Source: Chloroflexota bacterium
GTDB lineage: Bacteria; Chloroflexota; Limnocylindria; Limnocylindrales; CSP1-4
DNA length: 39,664 bases
Assembly (NCBI GenBank): GCA_021813655.1
Contig: JAKAJU010000089.1
Span: 1-39,664 of the forward strand
Reading direction: 5' to 3'
Part shown: in pieces, positions 26,925 to 35,325 of the stretch
Numbering within the stretch: position 1 is the stretch's first letter
How the letters are laid out: every line of letters starts with the position of its first letter
The notes under the pieces: generated by a model
What the model saw: the letters and a program-made list of their open reading frames with translations, nothing else
The model's database searches: none
Told to the model about the DNA's origin: nothing
Translations under genes and position numbers: made by a program

Positions 26925-28111
26925 CACCCTCCGCCGTCGCCGAGCCCGCCGCGGAGGACGCCCTCGCGCCATCCGGCGGCGGGCCCGCGCGCTACGAGGT
27001 CGTCGCGATCCCGGGCGACGGTGTGGGCCCGGACGTCCTCGCCGCGGGACGGCGCGTCGTCGACGCGCTCGGCGAGCGTCATGGCTTCTCCGTCGCGTGG
27101 CACGAGATCCTCGTCGGCGGCTGCGCGATCGACGCGTACGGCGTCGCGATCCGGCCGGAGGACCTCGACGCGTGCCGCGCCTCCGATGCGGTCTTCCTCG
27201 GCGCGGTCGGCGGGCCGAAGTGGGACGATCCCAACGCCGCGGTCCGTCCCGAGCAGGCGCTCTTCGCCATGCGCGGCGGGCTCGAGCTCTTCGCGAACCT
27301 CCGGCCCGTCACGGTCCATCCGGCGCTGGCGGTGAGCAGCCCGCTCAAGGCCCACCTCCTCGAGGACGTGGACCTCCTCGTCGTCCGCGAGCTGACCGGC
27401 GGTCTCTACTTCGGCCGACGCACCGAGATGAGCGGCGCCCCGGGGACGCGGCACGCGGTGGACGAGCTCCCGTACTCGGACCTCGAGGTCGAGCGGATCG
27501 TCCGCCTCGCGTTCGAGCTGGCCCGGGCCCGGCGGCGACACGTCACGAGCGTGGACAAGGCGAACGTCCTCGCGACGTCCCGGCTCTGGCGCACCGTGGC
27601 GACCGAGGTCGGAGCGGAGTATCCGGACGTCGCGCTCGACCACCGCCTCGTGGACGCGGCCGCCATGCAGATCGCGCGGCGACCCGGGGACTTCGACGTC
27701 ATCGTCACCGAGAACCTCTTCGGCGACATCCTCTCGGACGAGGCGAGCGTGCTCGCGGGATCGCTCGGGATGCTCCCGTCCGCGTCGGTCGGGAGCCGGG
27801 TCACGGCCCACGGCATCCACGGGATCTACGAGCCGATCCACGGCTCGGCGCCCGACATCGCCGGGAAGGACATCGCGAATCCGATCGGGACGATCCTCTC
27901 CGCGGCGATGATGCTTCGGTGGTCCTTCGGCCGCGTCGACCTCGCCGGGATGATCGAGGATGCCGTCTCCGACGCCCTGTTCGACGGCTTCCGGACGCCC
28001 GACCTCATGCCGATCGACGTCGGCGTCGCGGCCGAGCTCACCCCCGTGGGGACGCGGGGGATGACCGATGCGATCGTGGCCCGCCTCGGCGGGGCGGGGG
28101 AGGCAGCCTGA
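26921..28111 (+). CDS. leuB: 3-isopropylmalate dehydrogenase (LeuB)
   Basis: A 396-residue enzyme oxidising and decarboxylating 3-isopropylmalate to 2-ketoisocaproate. AIPGDGVGPDVLAAGRRV opens the domain, after an extra N-terminal tail of about 25 residues. The substrate-binding RGGLELFANLRPV and RELTGGLYFG, the metal-site Asp cluster ENLFGDILSDEAS and the NAD-site HGSAPDIAGKDIANPIG are intact. The start is a GTG overlapping the leuA stop (GTGA), the only non-ATG start among the overlaps. The stop shares one base with the cimA ATG. With citramalate feeding the pathway it probably also acts on methylmalate. Confidence 0.96.
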   Translation: MTPSAVAEPAAEDALAPSGGGPARYEVVAIPGDGVGPDVLAAGRRVVDALGERHGFSVAWHEILVGGCAIDAYGVAIRPEDLDACRASDAVFLGAVGGPKWDDPNAAVRPEQALFAMRGGLELFANLRPVTVHPALAVSSPLKAHLLEDVDLLVVRELTGGLYFGRRTEMSGAPGTRHAVDELPYSDLEVERIVRLAFELARARRRHVTSVDKANVLATSRLWRTVATEVGAEYPDVALDHRLVDAAAMQIARRPGDFDVIVTENLFGDILSDEASVLAGSLGMLPSASVGSRVTAHGIHGIYEPIHGSAPDIAGKDIANPIGTILSAAMMLRWSFGRVDLAGMIEDAVSDALFDGFRTPDLMPIDVGVAAELTPVGTRGMTDAIVARLGGAGEAA

Positions 28112-29754
28112 TGATCGACCGACCCGTCGTCCTCTACGACACGACCCTTCGCGACGGCACCCAGGGCGAGAACATCACGCTCTCGCTCGCCGACAAGCTG
28201 CGCGTCGCCCGGATGCTCGACGAGTACGGCATGCCGTTCATCGAGGGCGGCTGGCCCGGCTCCAACCCGAAGGACATCGAGTTCTTCACGGCCGCCAAGA
28301 CGATCACGTGGGAGCGGGCGAAGCTCGCCGCGTTCGGGTCCACGCGCCACCGGTCGAACCGCCCGGAGGCCGACCCAAACCTCCGCGAGCTCGTCGCCGC
28401 CGAGACGCCGGTCGTGACGATCTTCGGGAAGAGCTGGCTCCTCCACGTCACGAAGGTCCTCGGCGCGACAGCCGCCGAGAACCTCGACATGGTCGCCGAG
28501 TCGGTCGGCTTCGTCGTGAGCCACGGCCGCGAGTGCGTCTACGACGCCGAGCACTACTTCGACGGATACCGCGCGGACCCCGAGTACGCGCTCGCCACCC
28601 TCCGGGCCGCCCGGCAGGCCGGCGCGGGATCGCTCGTCCTCTGCGACACGAACGGCGGGACGCTGACCGACGATCTCGTGCGGATCGTCACCGAGACGCG
28701 CGCGGCGCTGGAGTCCGACCCGGGCGCGCCGGACGTCACCTGGGGGATCCACACGCACAACGACGCCGACCTCGCGGTCGCCAACTCCCTCGCGGCGGTC
28801 AGGGCGGGGGTCCGACACGTCCAGGCGACGATCAACGGGTACGGCGAGCGCTGCGGCAACGCGAACATGGTGAGCGTCCTCGCGAACCTCGCGCTCAAGA
28901 CGCCGCTCGCGCTCCTGCCGGCCGGCGGCGGGGACATGTCCGACCTCACGCACCTGTCACGGTCCGTGGCCGAGATCGCGAACGTGATGCCCGACGACTA
29001 CGCGCCGTACGTCGGGCGATCCGCGTTCGCCCACAAGGGCGGAGTGCACGGAGCGGCCGTGGCGAAGGTCGAGCGGAGCTACCAGCACGTGGATCCGTCG
29101 ACCGTCGGGAACGAGCGGCGCCTCATCGTCTCGGAGCTCGGCGGCAAGGCGAACACGCAGCTGCGCGCCGAGCAGCTCGGCCACCGGCTCGAGGGGGCCG
29201 TGGACGCGAAGACCCTCTCGCGCCTCATCAAGGAGCTCGAGGCGGAGGGCGCCTCGTTCGAGGGGGCGGAGGGCTCGTTCGAGCTGCTCGTCCGGCGCCA
29301 CCAGCCCGACTACGAGGCGCCGTTCCGGATCGTCGACTTCACGGTGCTCGTCGAGCAGCGCGACGGACGCGAGCAGCGGGCCGAGGCGACCGTCAAGGTC
29401 GAGGTCGCCGACGAGGTCCTCCACACGGCCGCCGACGGGAACGGCCCGGTCAACGCGCTCGACGCCGCGCTCCGCAAGGCGCTCGCCGCGTTCTACCCGG
29501 TCATCGACGGCGTCCGGCTCGTGGACTACAAGGTCCGGATCGTGGACGGTCGCTCGGCAACCGCGGCCCGGACGCGCGTGGTCATCGACTCGGCGGACGC
29601 CGATCGGGAGTGGTCCACGATGGGGAGCGACACGAACATCATCGGCGCCTCGGCGGCCGCGCTCGCCGACTCGCTCGAGTATGCGATCTGGAAGTCCGGC
29701 GCCGAGATCAGCCGCCGCGGCGAGCGCCACTTCACGACGGCACGCGAACGATGA
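28111..29754 (+). CDS. cimA: Citramalate synthase (CimA)
   Basis: A 547-residue member of the LeuA family that condenses pyruvate with acetyl-CoA to citramalate, giving 2-ketobutyrate for isoleucine without threonine. The start region LYDTTLRDGTQGENITLSL, FIEGGWPGSNPKD and later HTHNDADLAVANS and GERCGNANMVSV are characteristic of the long CimA branch rather than LeuA. The C-terminal domain (from about residue 400) is the regulatory one, expected to sense isoleucine. The gene's place between leuB and pheA in an ilv operon supports the role. The start overlaps the leuB stop by one base (TGATG). Confidence 0.93.
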   Translation: MIDRPVVLYDTTLRDGTQGENITLSLADKLRVARMLDEYGMPFIEGGWPGSNPKDIEFFTAAKTITWERAKLAAFGSTRHRSNRPEADPNLRELVAAETPVVTIFGKSWLLHVTKVLGATAAENLDMVAESVGFVVSHGRECVYDAEHYFDGYRADPEYALATLRAARQAGAGSLVLCDTNGGTLTDDLVRIVTETRAALESDPGAPDVTWGIHTHNDADLAVANSLAAVRAGVRHVQATINGYGERCGNANMVSVLANLALKTPLALLPAGGGDMSDLTHLSRSVAEIANVMPDDYAPYVGRSAFAHKGGVHGAAVAKVERSYQHVDPSTVGNERRLIVSELGGKANTQLRAEQLGHRLEGAVDAKTLSRLIKELEAEGASFEGAEGSFELLVRRHQPDYEAPFRIVDFTVLVEQRDGREQRAEATVKVEVADEVLHTAADGNGPVNALDAALRKALAAFYPVIDGVRLVDYKVRIVDGRSATAARTRVVIDSADADREWSTMGSDTNIIGASAAALADSLEYAIWKSGAEISRRGERHFTTARER

Positions 29755-30653
29755 GCGGGGCGGAAGCCCCGCGCGTCGCGTACTCCGGGGAGCCGGGCGC
29801 GTTCGCGGAGGACGCCGTCGTCGCGTTCTTCTTCGGGCCGCGGCCCGTGCCCGTCCCGGGGTTCCGGGAGGTCTTCGACGCCGTCCTGGCCGGTCGCGCC
29901 GGGGCAGACGCGCCCGATGCGGCGCCGATCATCGCCGGCGTCGTGCCGATCGAGAACCTCGTGAATGGGACAGTCCGCGAGAGCTACGACCTCCTTCTCG
30001 AGCACGATGTCGCGATCCGCGGCGAGGTCGTGGTCCCGGTCCAGCTGTGCCTCGCCGCGCTCCCGGGCGAGACGATCGAGACGATCGAGCGGGTCTACTC
30101 CCACATCCAGGCGCTCGGGCAGGCCGACCGCTTCCTCCGCCGACGATCGTGGCAGCTGCTCACCGTGTACAACACGTCGGCGGCCGGCCGGTCGATCGCC
30201 GATCGCGGCGAGCGCGCCGCCGCCGCGGTCCTCTCGCCGCGCGCGGCCGCCCTCGCGGGCCTGCACATCCTTGCGGACGGGATCCAGACCGTGCCGGACA
30301 ACCGGACGAAGTTCGTCGTCATCACCCGCCCGGACGCGGGCCTCTCGTCCGATCTGCTCCGTGTCCCGCCCGCCCGGCAGGCGGCCGCGCGCGGGACGAC
30401 GACCACGCTCGTCCTCGGCGTGCGCAACGAGCCGGGCACGCTCATGGCCTGTCTGGCGGTCCTCGCGGACGAGGGGATCAACATGCACAAGCTCGAGTCG
30501 CGGCCCAGCCTCAAGCGCGCCTGGGAGTACGTCTTCTGGGTGGACGTGGACGGCGACGCGGCGGCCCCGGCGATGGCGCGGGCGCTCGGGCGGCTCGCGG
30601 ACGTCACGTCCTTCCTGCGCGTCCTCGGCTCGTACCCGCGCGCCGACGCCTGA
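29751..30653 (+). CDS. pheA: Prephenate dehydratase (PheA)
   Basis: A 300-residue single-function enzyme turning prephenate into phenylpyruvate for phenylalanine synthesis. The dehydratase domain runs from AYSGEPGAFAEDA to NRTKFVVI; the latter stands for the usual N-x-T-R-F motif with Lys in place of Arg. VPIENLVNGTV and YNTSAAGRSIA are typical. An ACT domain (from about residue 210) holds the ESRP motif in KLESRPSLKRAWEY, used for feedback by phenylalanine. No chorismate mutase domain is present. The start overlaps the cimA stop. Its place in a branched-chain operon is unusual. Confidence 0.93.
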   Translation: MSGAEAPRVAYSGEPGAFAEDAVVAFFFGPRPVPVPGFREVFDAVLAGRAGADAPDAAPIIAGVVPIENLVNGTVRESYDLLLEHDVAIRGEVVVPVQLCLAALPGETIETIERVYSHIQALGQADRFLRRRSWQLLTVYNTSAAGRSIADRGERAAAAVLSPRAAALAGLHILADGIQTVPDNRTKFVVITRPDAGLSSDLLRVPPARQAAARGTTTTLVLGVRNEPGTLMACLAVLADEGINMHKLESRPSLKRAWEYVFWVDVDGDAAAPAMARALGRLADVTSFLRVLGSYPRADA

Positions 30654-31330
30654 TGCCGGCGGGCCTGACGCCGGCGGCGCTCGGCCTCCTTTGCCTCGCG
30701 GCGATCGGGGCCATCGCCGACTGGGCCGTCGTCGCGGCGCGGGAGCGCGGCCGGCCGGCCCTTCCCGCCCGCGCACGCTGGCTGACGAAGCCGCTCCCGC
30801 TCGTCCTGCTCATCGGGGTCGCGCTGGTCCTGGAGCCACGCGACCCGGCGGTCAGGGCGTGGTTCGTCGCCGCGCTCGCCCTCTCCCTCGCCGGGGACGT
30901 GGCGCTCCTCTCCGAGCGTGGGTTCGTCCCCGGTCTCGTCGCGTTCCTCCTCGCGCACGTCGCCTACGCCGTGGGGTTCGTGGTCGGGGGGATCGCTCTC
31001 CCGGCGGTCGCGGCAGGCGTCGCCGGCATGCTCGCGTTCGACCTCGTCGTGGGGCGACGGCTCGTCGGGGCTCTCCGGGCCTCCGGCCGCGGCTCGCTCG
31101 AAGGCCCGGTCGTCGCCTACATCGCGGCGATCTCGGTGATGGTCGCCGCCGCGGTCGGGTCGCTCCTCGCCGCGGCGATCGTCGGCGCGGTCCTCTTCAC
31201 GGCGTCGGACATGCTCCTCGCCGAGGGCAGGTTCGTCCGTCCGGTGCGTCGCGGCGACCTCGCGGTCATGGTCCTCTATCACGCGGGACAGGGCCTGTTG
31301 GTGCTGTCGCTGGCCATCGGCGCTCGATAG
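30653..31330 (+). CDS. YhhN/TMEM86-family membrane protein
   Basis: A 225-residue protein with about eight hydrophobic helices. SLAGDVALLSE, FLLAHVAYAVGFVVG and FTASDMLLAEGRF match the conserved polar positions of the YhhN family, whose vertebrate member TMEM86B is a lysoplasmalogenase. Bacterial roles are mostly unknown. The ATG shares one base with the pheA stop (TGATG), so it is the last gene of the ilv operon by coupling. TAGACT overlapping its stop (31328-31333) could be a weak -10 for the following ATPase gene. Confidence 0.8.
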   Translation: MPAGLTPAALGLLCLAAIGAIADWAVVAARERGRPALPARARWLTKPLPLVLLIGVALVLEPRDPAVRAWFVAALALSLAGDVALLSERGFVPGLVAFLLAHVAYAVGFVVGGIALPAVAAGVAGMLAFDLVVGRRLVGALRASGRGSLEGPVVAYIAAISVMVAAAVGSLLAAAIVGAVLFTASDMLLAEGRFVRPVRRGDLAVMVLYHAGQGLLVLSLAIGAR

Positions 31331-31386
31331 ACTCCACGGGTCGGGGCGCGTCCGCGGTCCTGCCCCTGGAGGCGAGGGAGGGTTCG

Positions 31387-34200
31387 ATGACCGCCGCATC
31401 CACGTCGCCCGCGCCCGACGGCGCACAGGGGGTCGCCCCGAGCGGACCCTCAGGTCCGGCCTGGCACACGCTCTCGATCGACGATGCACTCCTGCAGCAG
31501 GGGGTCGTCGCGGGTACCGGCCTGTCGACCGCGGAGGCCGCCAGCCGGCTGACGAAATTCGGGCCGAACAAGTTCGAGGAGGGGAAGCGGGAGCCGCGCT
31601 GGCGGGCGTTCCTCCGTCAGTACGCGGACCCGATGCAGATCGTCCTGCTCGTCGCCGGCATCATCTGCTTCCCGATCGGCGAGTCGCAAACGGGACGCCT
31701 GCTCATCATCCTGACCCTCGTCAACGCGTTCATGGGACTCAACCAGGAGGGGAAGGCCGCCAAGGCCGTCGCCGCACTCGCGGGGATGATGCTCGTCAAG
31801 GCGAAGGTTCTCCGCGATGGCCAGGTCGTGGAGGTCCCCGCGGACCAGATCGTCCCGGGCGACGTCGTGAACGTCGAGGCCGGGGACGTGGTCCCGGCCG
31901 ACGGCCGGATCATCCGGGCCGCGACGCTCGAGATCGACGAATCCGCGCTGACAGGCGAGAGCGTCCCGGCGTCGAAGGGCGTGGACCCGGTCGACAAGGC
32001 GGACACCCCGCTCGGCGACCGCGTGGACATGGCCTACATGAACACGAACGTCACGCGGGGCGCCGGCAGCCTCGTCGTCACGGCCACGGGGATGGCGACG
32101 GAGGTCGGCCACATCTCCGGGCTCCTCCAGGCCGAGAAGACCGAGGCCACGCCGCTGACGCGGCAGCTCAACAAGCTGACGAACCAGATCCTCGTCGTGG
32201 CCGGGCTCGCCCTCGCCGCCTCCATGCTGCTCGGGCTCGCGCGCGGTGAGGCGTGGGACGTGCTGTTCATCACCGCCGTCGCGTTCGCCGTCTCGGCGAT
32301 CCCGACGGGCCTGCCCGCGGTCGTCACGACGATCCTGTCCATGGGGACGCAGACCCTCGCGAAGGCCGGTGCGATCATGAAGCGCCTCCGCTCGGTGGAG
32401 ACGCTCGGATCCACCTCCGCGATCAACTCGGACAAGACGGGGACGCTGACCCTCAACCAGATGACCGCCGTGGAGATGACCATCGGCGGCCGACGCTACG
32501 CGATCAGCGGCACCGGCTACGGGACGACGGGCACGATCACGCGCACGGGCGGCCAGCCCGACGTGCCGCTCGACGAGTTCCTCCTGCCGATGGCCCTCTG
32601 CGCCGACGCGGTCGTGAAGAACGGCGAGCTCATCGGCGACCCCACCGAGGGAGCGCTCGTCGTCCTTGCCGCGAAAGGCGGGATCGACCCCACGCTCACG
32701 CGTCAGGAGTATCCGCGCGTCGCGGAGCTCCCGTTCGACGCCGCGTACAAGCTCATGGCCACGTTCCATCGGATGAAGGACGCGTCCGGCAAGGACGTGA
32801 TCCGATGCTTCGTGAAGGGCGCGCCGGACCAGCTGCTCGCGCGGGCGGCGGACGGTCTGAAGCCCGGCACCGGAGAGTGCATGCCGGTCGGGCAGTTCCG
32901 GCAGATGTTCCTCGACGAGAACCAGCGCCTCGGCGAGAAGGGCCTCCGCGTCATGTCAACGGCGCGGAAGGATTTCGAACCGGCGACCTTCGACCCGAAC
33001 GCCGACCTGCTCCCGCTCGTCGACGGCCTGACGCTCCTCGCGATGGTCGGGATCGTCGACCCGCCGCGCCCGGCCGCGAAGGCGTCGATCGCCACGGCGA
33101 AGGCCGCCGGCATCCAGGTCCGCATGATCACCGGCGACCATGCGGTCACCGCGCAGGCGATCGCCGCCGACCTCGGGATCGAGGGGCGGGCGATCACGGG
33201 GGCAGAGTTCGGCGCGATGGGCGACGAGGAGGCGATGCGCGAGATCGACGGGATCGGCGTCATCGCCCGCGTCACGCCGGAGCACAAGGTCCGTCTCGTC
33301 GACGTGCTGAAGATGAAGGGGCACATCGTCGCGATGACCGGCGACGGCGTGAACGACGCGCCGGCGCTCAAGAAGGCCGACATCGGCATCGCCATGGGGA
33401 TCACGGGGACGGAGGTGAGCAAGGAGGCCGCCGTCATGATCCTCACCGACGACGACTTCGCGACGATCGTCAAGGCCGTCGAGCTCGGACGAGGCCTCTA
33501 CGACAACCTCAAGAAGTACATCCGCGCGCAGATGGCCTGGCTGTTCGGGTTCATCTTCACGTTCCTGGGTTCGGCCATCCTCAACATCGCCGGCGGGATC
33601 CCGTTCTTCCCGCTCCAGACCCTGTGGATCAACTTCACGGTGGACGTCTTCCAGGCGATCGGCCTTGGGTACGGTAAGCCGGCCGAGGGCCTCATGAGGC
33701 GCAAGCCGCGCCCGGCGAACGCCGCGATCCTCCCGATGCGGCTCCTCCTCTGGCTCGCGTTCGCGGGGTTCGTCATGGGCGTCGGGGCGCTCGCGGTCAT
33801 CTCCTGGGCCACCACGGCGTTCCCGTCGGACAACGACGCCGTCGCCCGCACGATGGGCTTCACCACCTTCGCGATCTCGAACCTCGCGTTCTCCTGGGCG
33901 ACGAAGGACGAGACGAAGTCCGTCTTCAGCGCCGAGGTCATGCAGGACCGCGCGTTCGTCGTCGCCTCGCTCCTGTCGATCGCCTCGATCTTCCTCGCCG
34001 TCACCCTCAACGTCTTCCAGAACTTCCTCGACACGACGGCGCTCACATCCGACCAGTGGTTCATCTGCATCGGGGTCGGCCTGCTCGTCCTCGTCGTCTC
34101 CGAGATCCGGAAGCTCGTCTGGAGGGCACCGCTCGACGACGAGCCCGAGACCGTGACCGATGCCCCTGCGGCCGCGGCTCCCGCCACACCCGCCGCCTGA
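31387..34200 (+). CDS. P-type cation-transporting ATPase, copy 1 (PTGLP type)
   Basis: A 937-residue pump. After about 40 residues comes the P2-type N-terminal cation ATPase domain (GLSTAEAASRLTKFGPN), then helices M1-M2, the actuator with TGES, and M3-M4. The phosphorylated residue is Asp349 in NSDKTGTLT. KGAPDQ, the TGDGVNDAP hinge and M5-M10 follow. In M4 the motif is P306-T-G-L-P310, where Ca-ATPases have PEGLP with an ion-binding Glu; the surrounding PxGLPAVVTT is like P3A proton pumps. M6 keeps Asn749 and Asp753. The ion is therefore uncertain. The ATG at 31387 has GGGAGGG seven bases upstream. A polyphosphate kinase gene and a second, similar pump follow. Confidence 0.88.
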   Translation: MTAASTSPAPDGAQGVAPSGPSGPAWHTLSIDDALLQQGVVAGTGLSTAEAASRLTKFGPNKFEEGKREPRWRAFLRQYADPMQIVLLVAGIICFPIGESQTGRLLIILTLVNAFMGLNQEGKAAKAVAALAGMMLVKAKVLRDGQVVEVPADQIVPGDVVNVEAGDVVPADGRIIRAATLEIDESALTGESVPASKGVDPVDKADTPLGDRVDMAYMNTNVTRGAGSLVVTATGMATEVGHISGLLQAEKTEATPLTRQLNKLTNQILVVAGLALAASMLLGLARGEAWDVLFITAVAFAVSAIPTGLPAVVTTILSMGTQTLAKAGAIMKRLRSVETLGSTSAINSDKTGTLTLNQMTAVEMTIGGRRYAISGTGYGTTGTITRTGGQPDVPLDEFLLPMALCADAVVKNGELIGDPTEGALVVLAAKGGIDPTLTRQEYPRVAELPFDAAYKLMATFHRMKDASGKDVIRCFVKGAPDQLLARAADGLKPGTGECMPVGQFRQMFLDENQRLGEKGLRVMSTARKDFEPATFDPNADLLPLVDGLTLLAMVGIVDPPRPAAKASIATAKAAGIQVRMITGDHAVTAQAIAADLGIEGRAITGAEFGAMGDEEAMREIDGIGVIARVTPEHKVRLVDVLKMKGHIVAMTGDGVNDAPALKKADIGIAMGITGTEVSKEAAVMILTDDDFATIVKAVELGRGLYDNLKKYIRAQMAWLFGFIFTFLGSAILNIAGGIPFFPLQTLWINFTVDVFQAIGLGYGKPAEGLMRRKPRPANAAILPMRLLLWLAFAGFVMGVGALAVISWATTAFPSDNDAVARTMGFTTFAISNLAFSWATKDETKSVFSAEVMQDRAFVVASLLSIASIFLAVTLNVFQNFLDTTALTSDQWFICIGVGLLVLVVSEIRKLVWRAPLDDEPETVTDAPAAAAPATPAA

Positions 34201-34219
34201 GGGCGACCGCGACGGACCA

Positions 34220-34252
34220 GCGGCGGGCCCGGCCCCGGGCCGGGCCCGCCGC
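34220..34252 (+). terminator. Perfect 13-bp GC-only hairpin between pump and PPK2 genes
   Basis: GCGGCGGGCCCGG (34220-34232) and CCGGGCCCGCCGC (34240-34252) are perfect inverted repeats with the loop CCCCGGG. It begins 20 bases after the ATPase stop. No T-run follows. It could be a partial terminator or a processing/stability element that sets the level of PPK2 relative to the pump. Confidence 0.5.
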
Positions 34253-34285
34253 ACCGACGACACGGAACCGGAAGAAGGGACGCAC

Positions 34286-35299
34286 ATGCCGGACGTCGAG
34301 ATCACCCCGAAGCGCATCGCAGGATTCATCGAGCCGTTCCGGGTCGAGCCCGGACGGAAGGTCCGCCTCCCGCGGGACTTCGATCCCGCCGACACGCGAG
34401 AGGTGAGCAAGGCGGACGCGAAGGCGATCCTCCAGGCCGGCGTCGAGAGGCTCGCCGAGTACCAGGACCGGCTCGCGGCCCAGGACACCTACGGCGTCGT
34501 CGTCGTCTTGCAGGCCATGGACGCCGCCGGCAAGGACGGGACGATCAAGCACGTGATGAGCGGGGTGAACCCGCAGGGGGTCTCGGTCAACAGCTTCAAG
34601 GTCCCGTCCGTCGAGGAGCTGGACCACGACTACCTCTGGCGCTACCAGAAGGCGCTGCCGGAGCGCGGTCGGATCGGGATCTTCAACCGGAGCCACTACG
34701 AGGAGGTCCTCGTCGTCCGGGTCCACCCACAGATCCTCGCCGGCCAGAAGCTGCCGGCGAAGATGAAGGGTCGCGGCGTCTGGCAGCGCCGCTATCGCGA
34801 GATCAACGACTGGGAGCGCTACCTCACGGACCAGGGATTCATCTTCGTGAAGATCTTCCTCAACGTGAGCAAGGAAGAGCAGCGCCGCCGGTTCCTCGCC
34901 CGCATCGACATGCCCGAGAAGAACTGGAAGGTCTCGTCCGCCGACGCGAAGGAGCGAGCGTTCTGGGACGACTACCAGAAGGCCTTCTCCGACGTCCTCT
35001 CGAACACGAGCACCGAATGGGCGCCGTGGTGGGTGATCCCCGCCGACGACAAGCCCTTCGCGCGCGTGGCGGCCGCCGCCGTCATCGCCAACGCCCTTAT
35101 CGAGATCGATCCGCGCTACCCGACGGTGAGCCCGGAGCAGCTCGCCGACCTCCAGGCGACGAAGGACGCGCTCGAGGCCGAGGCGCCCGCGGGCGCCGCT
35201 CCCGACCCGATCGAAGCCGAGATCCTGGCGAAGGCGAGCAAGGCCGGGAAGGCCGGCGGCGTGGGGAAGGCGAAGAAGGGCAAAGGGAAGAAGGGCTGA
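34286..35299 (+). CDS. ppk2: Polyphosphate kinase 2 (PPK2 family, class III-like)
   Basis: A 337-residue cytosolic phosphotransferase that uses polyphosphate to phosphorylate nucleotides (AMP or ADP to ATP). The Walker A motif is MDAAGKDGTIKH with Lys83. The lid and Walker B part is PERGRIGIFNRSHYEEVLVVRVHP, and WAPWWVIPADDKPFARVA closes the domain. Single-domain layout and these sequences are closest to class III. The C-terminus carries an added tail of about 40 residues ending in a Lys/Gly/Ala-rich run (KAKKGKGKKG). The ATG at 34286 has GAAGGGA upstream. It lies between two cation pumps, 85 and 26 bases away, which suggests joint expression. Confidence 0.93.
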   Translation: MPDVEITPKRIAGFIEPFRVEPGRKVRLPRDFDPADTREVSKADAKAILQAGVERLAEYQDRLAAQDTYGVVVVLQAMDAAGKDGTIKHVMSGVNPQGVSVNSFKVPSVEELDHDYLWRYQKALPERGRIGIFNRSHYEEVLVVRVHPQILAGQKLPAKMKGRGVWQRRYREINDWERYLTDQGFIFVKIFLNVSKEEQRRRFLARIDMPEKNWKVSSADAKERAFWDDYQKAFSDVLSNTSTEWAPWWVIPADDKPFARVAAAAVIANALIEIDPRYPTVSPEQLADLQATKDALEAEAPAGAAPDPIEAEILAKASKAGKAGGVGKAKKGKGKKG

Positions 35300-35325
35300 C
35301 CGGCACCTCGAAGGAGGCGAAGGCC

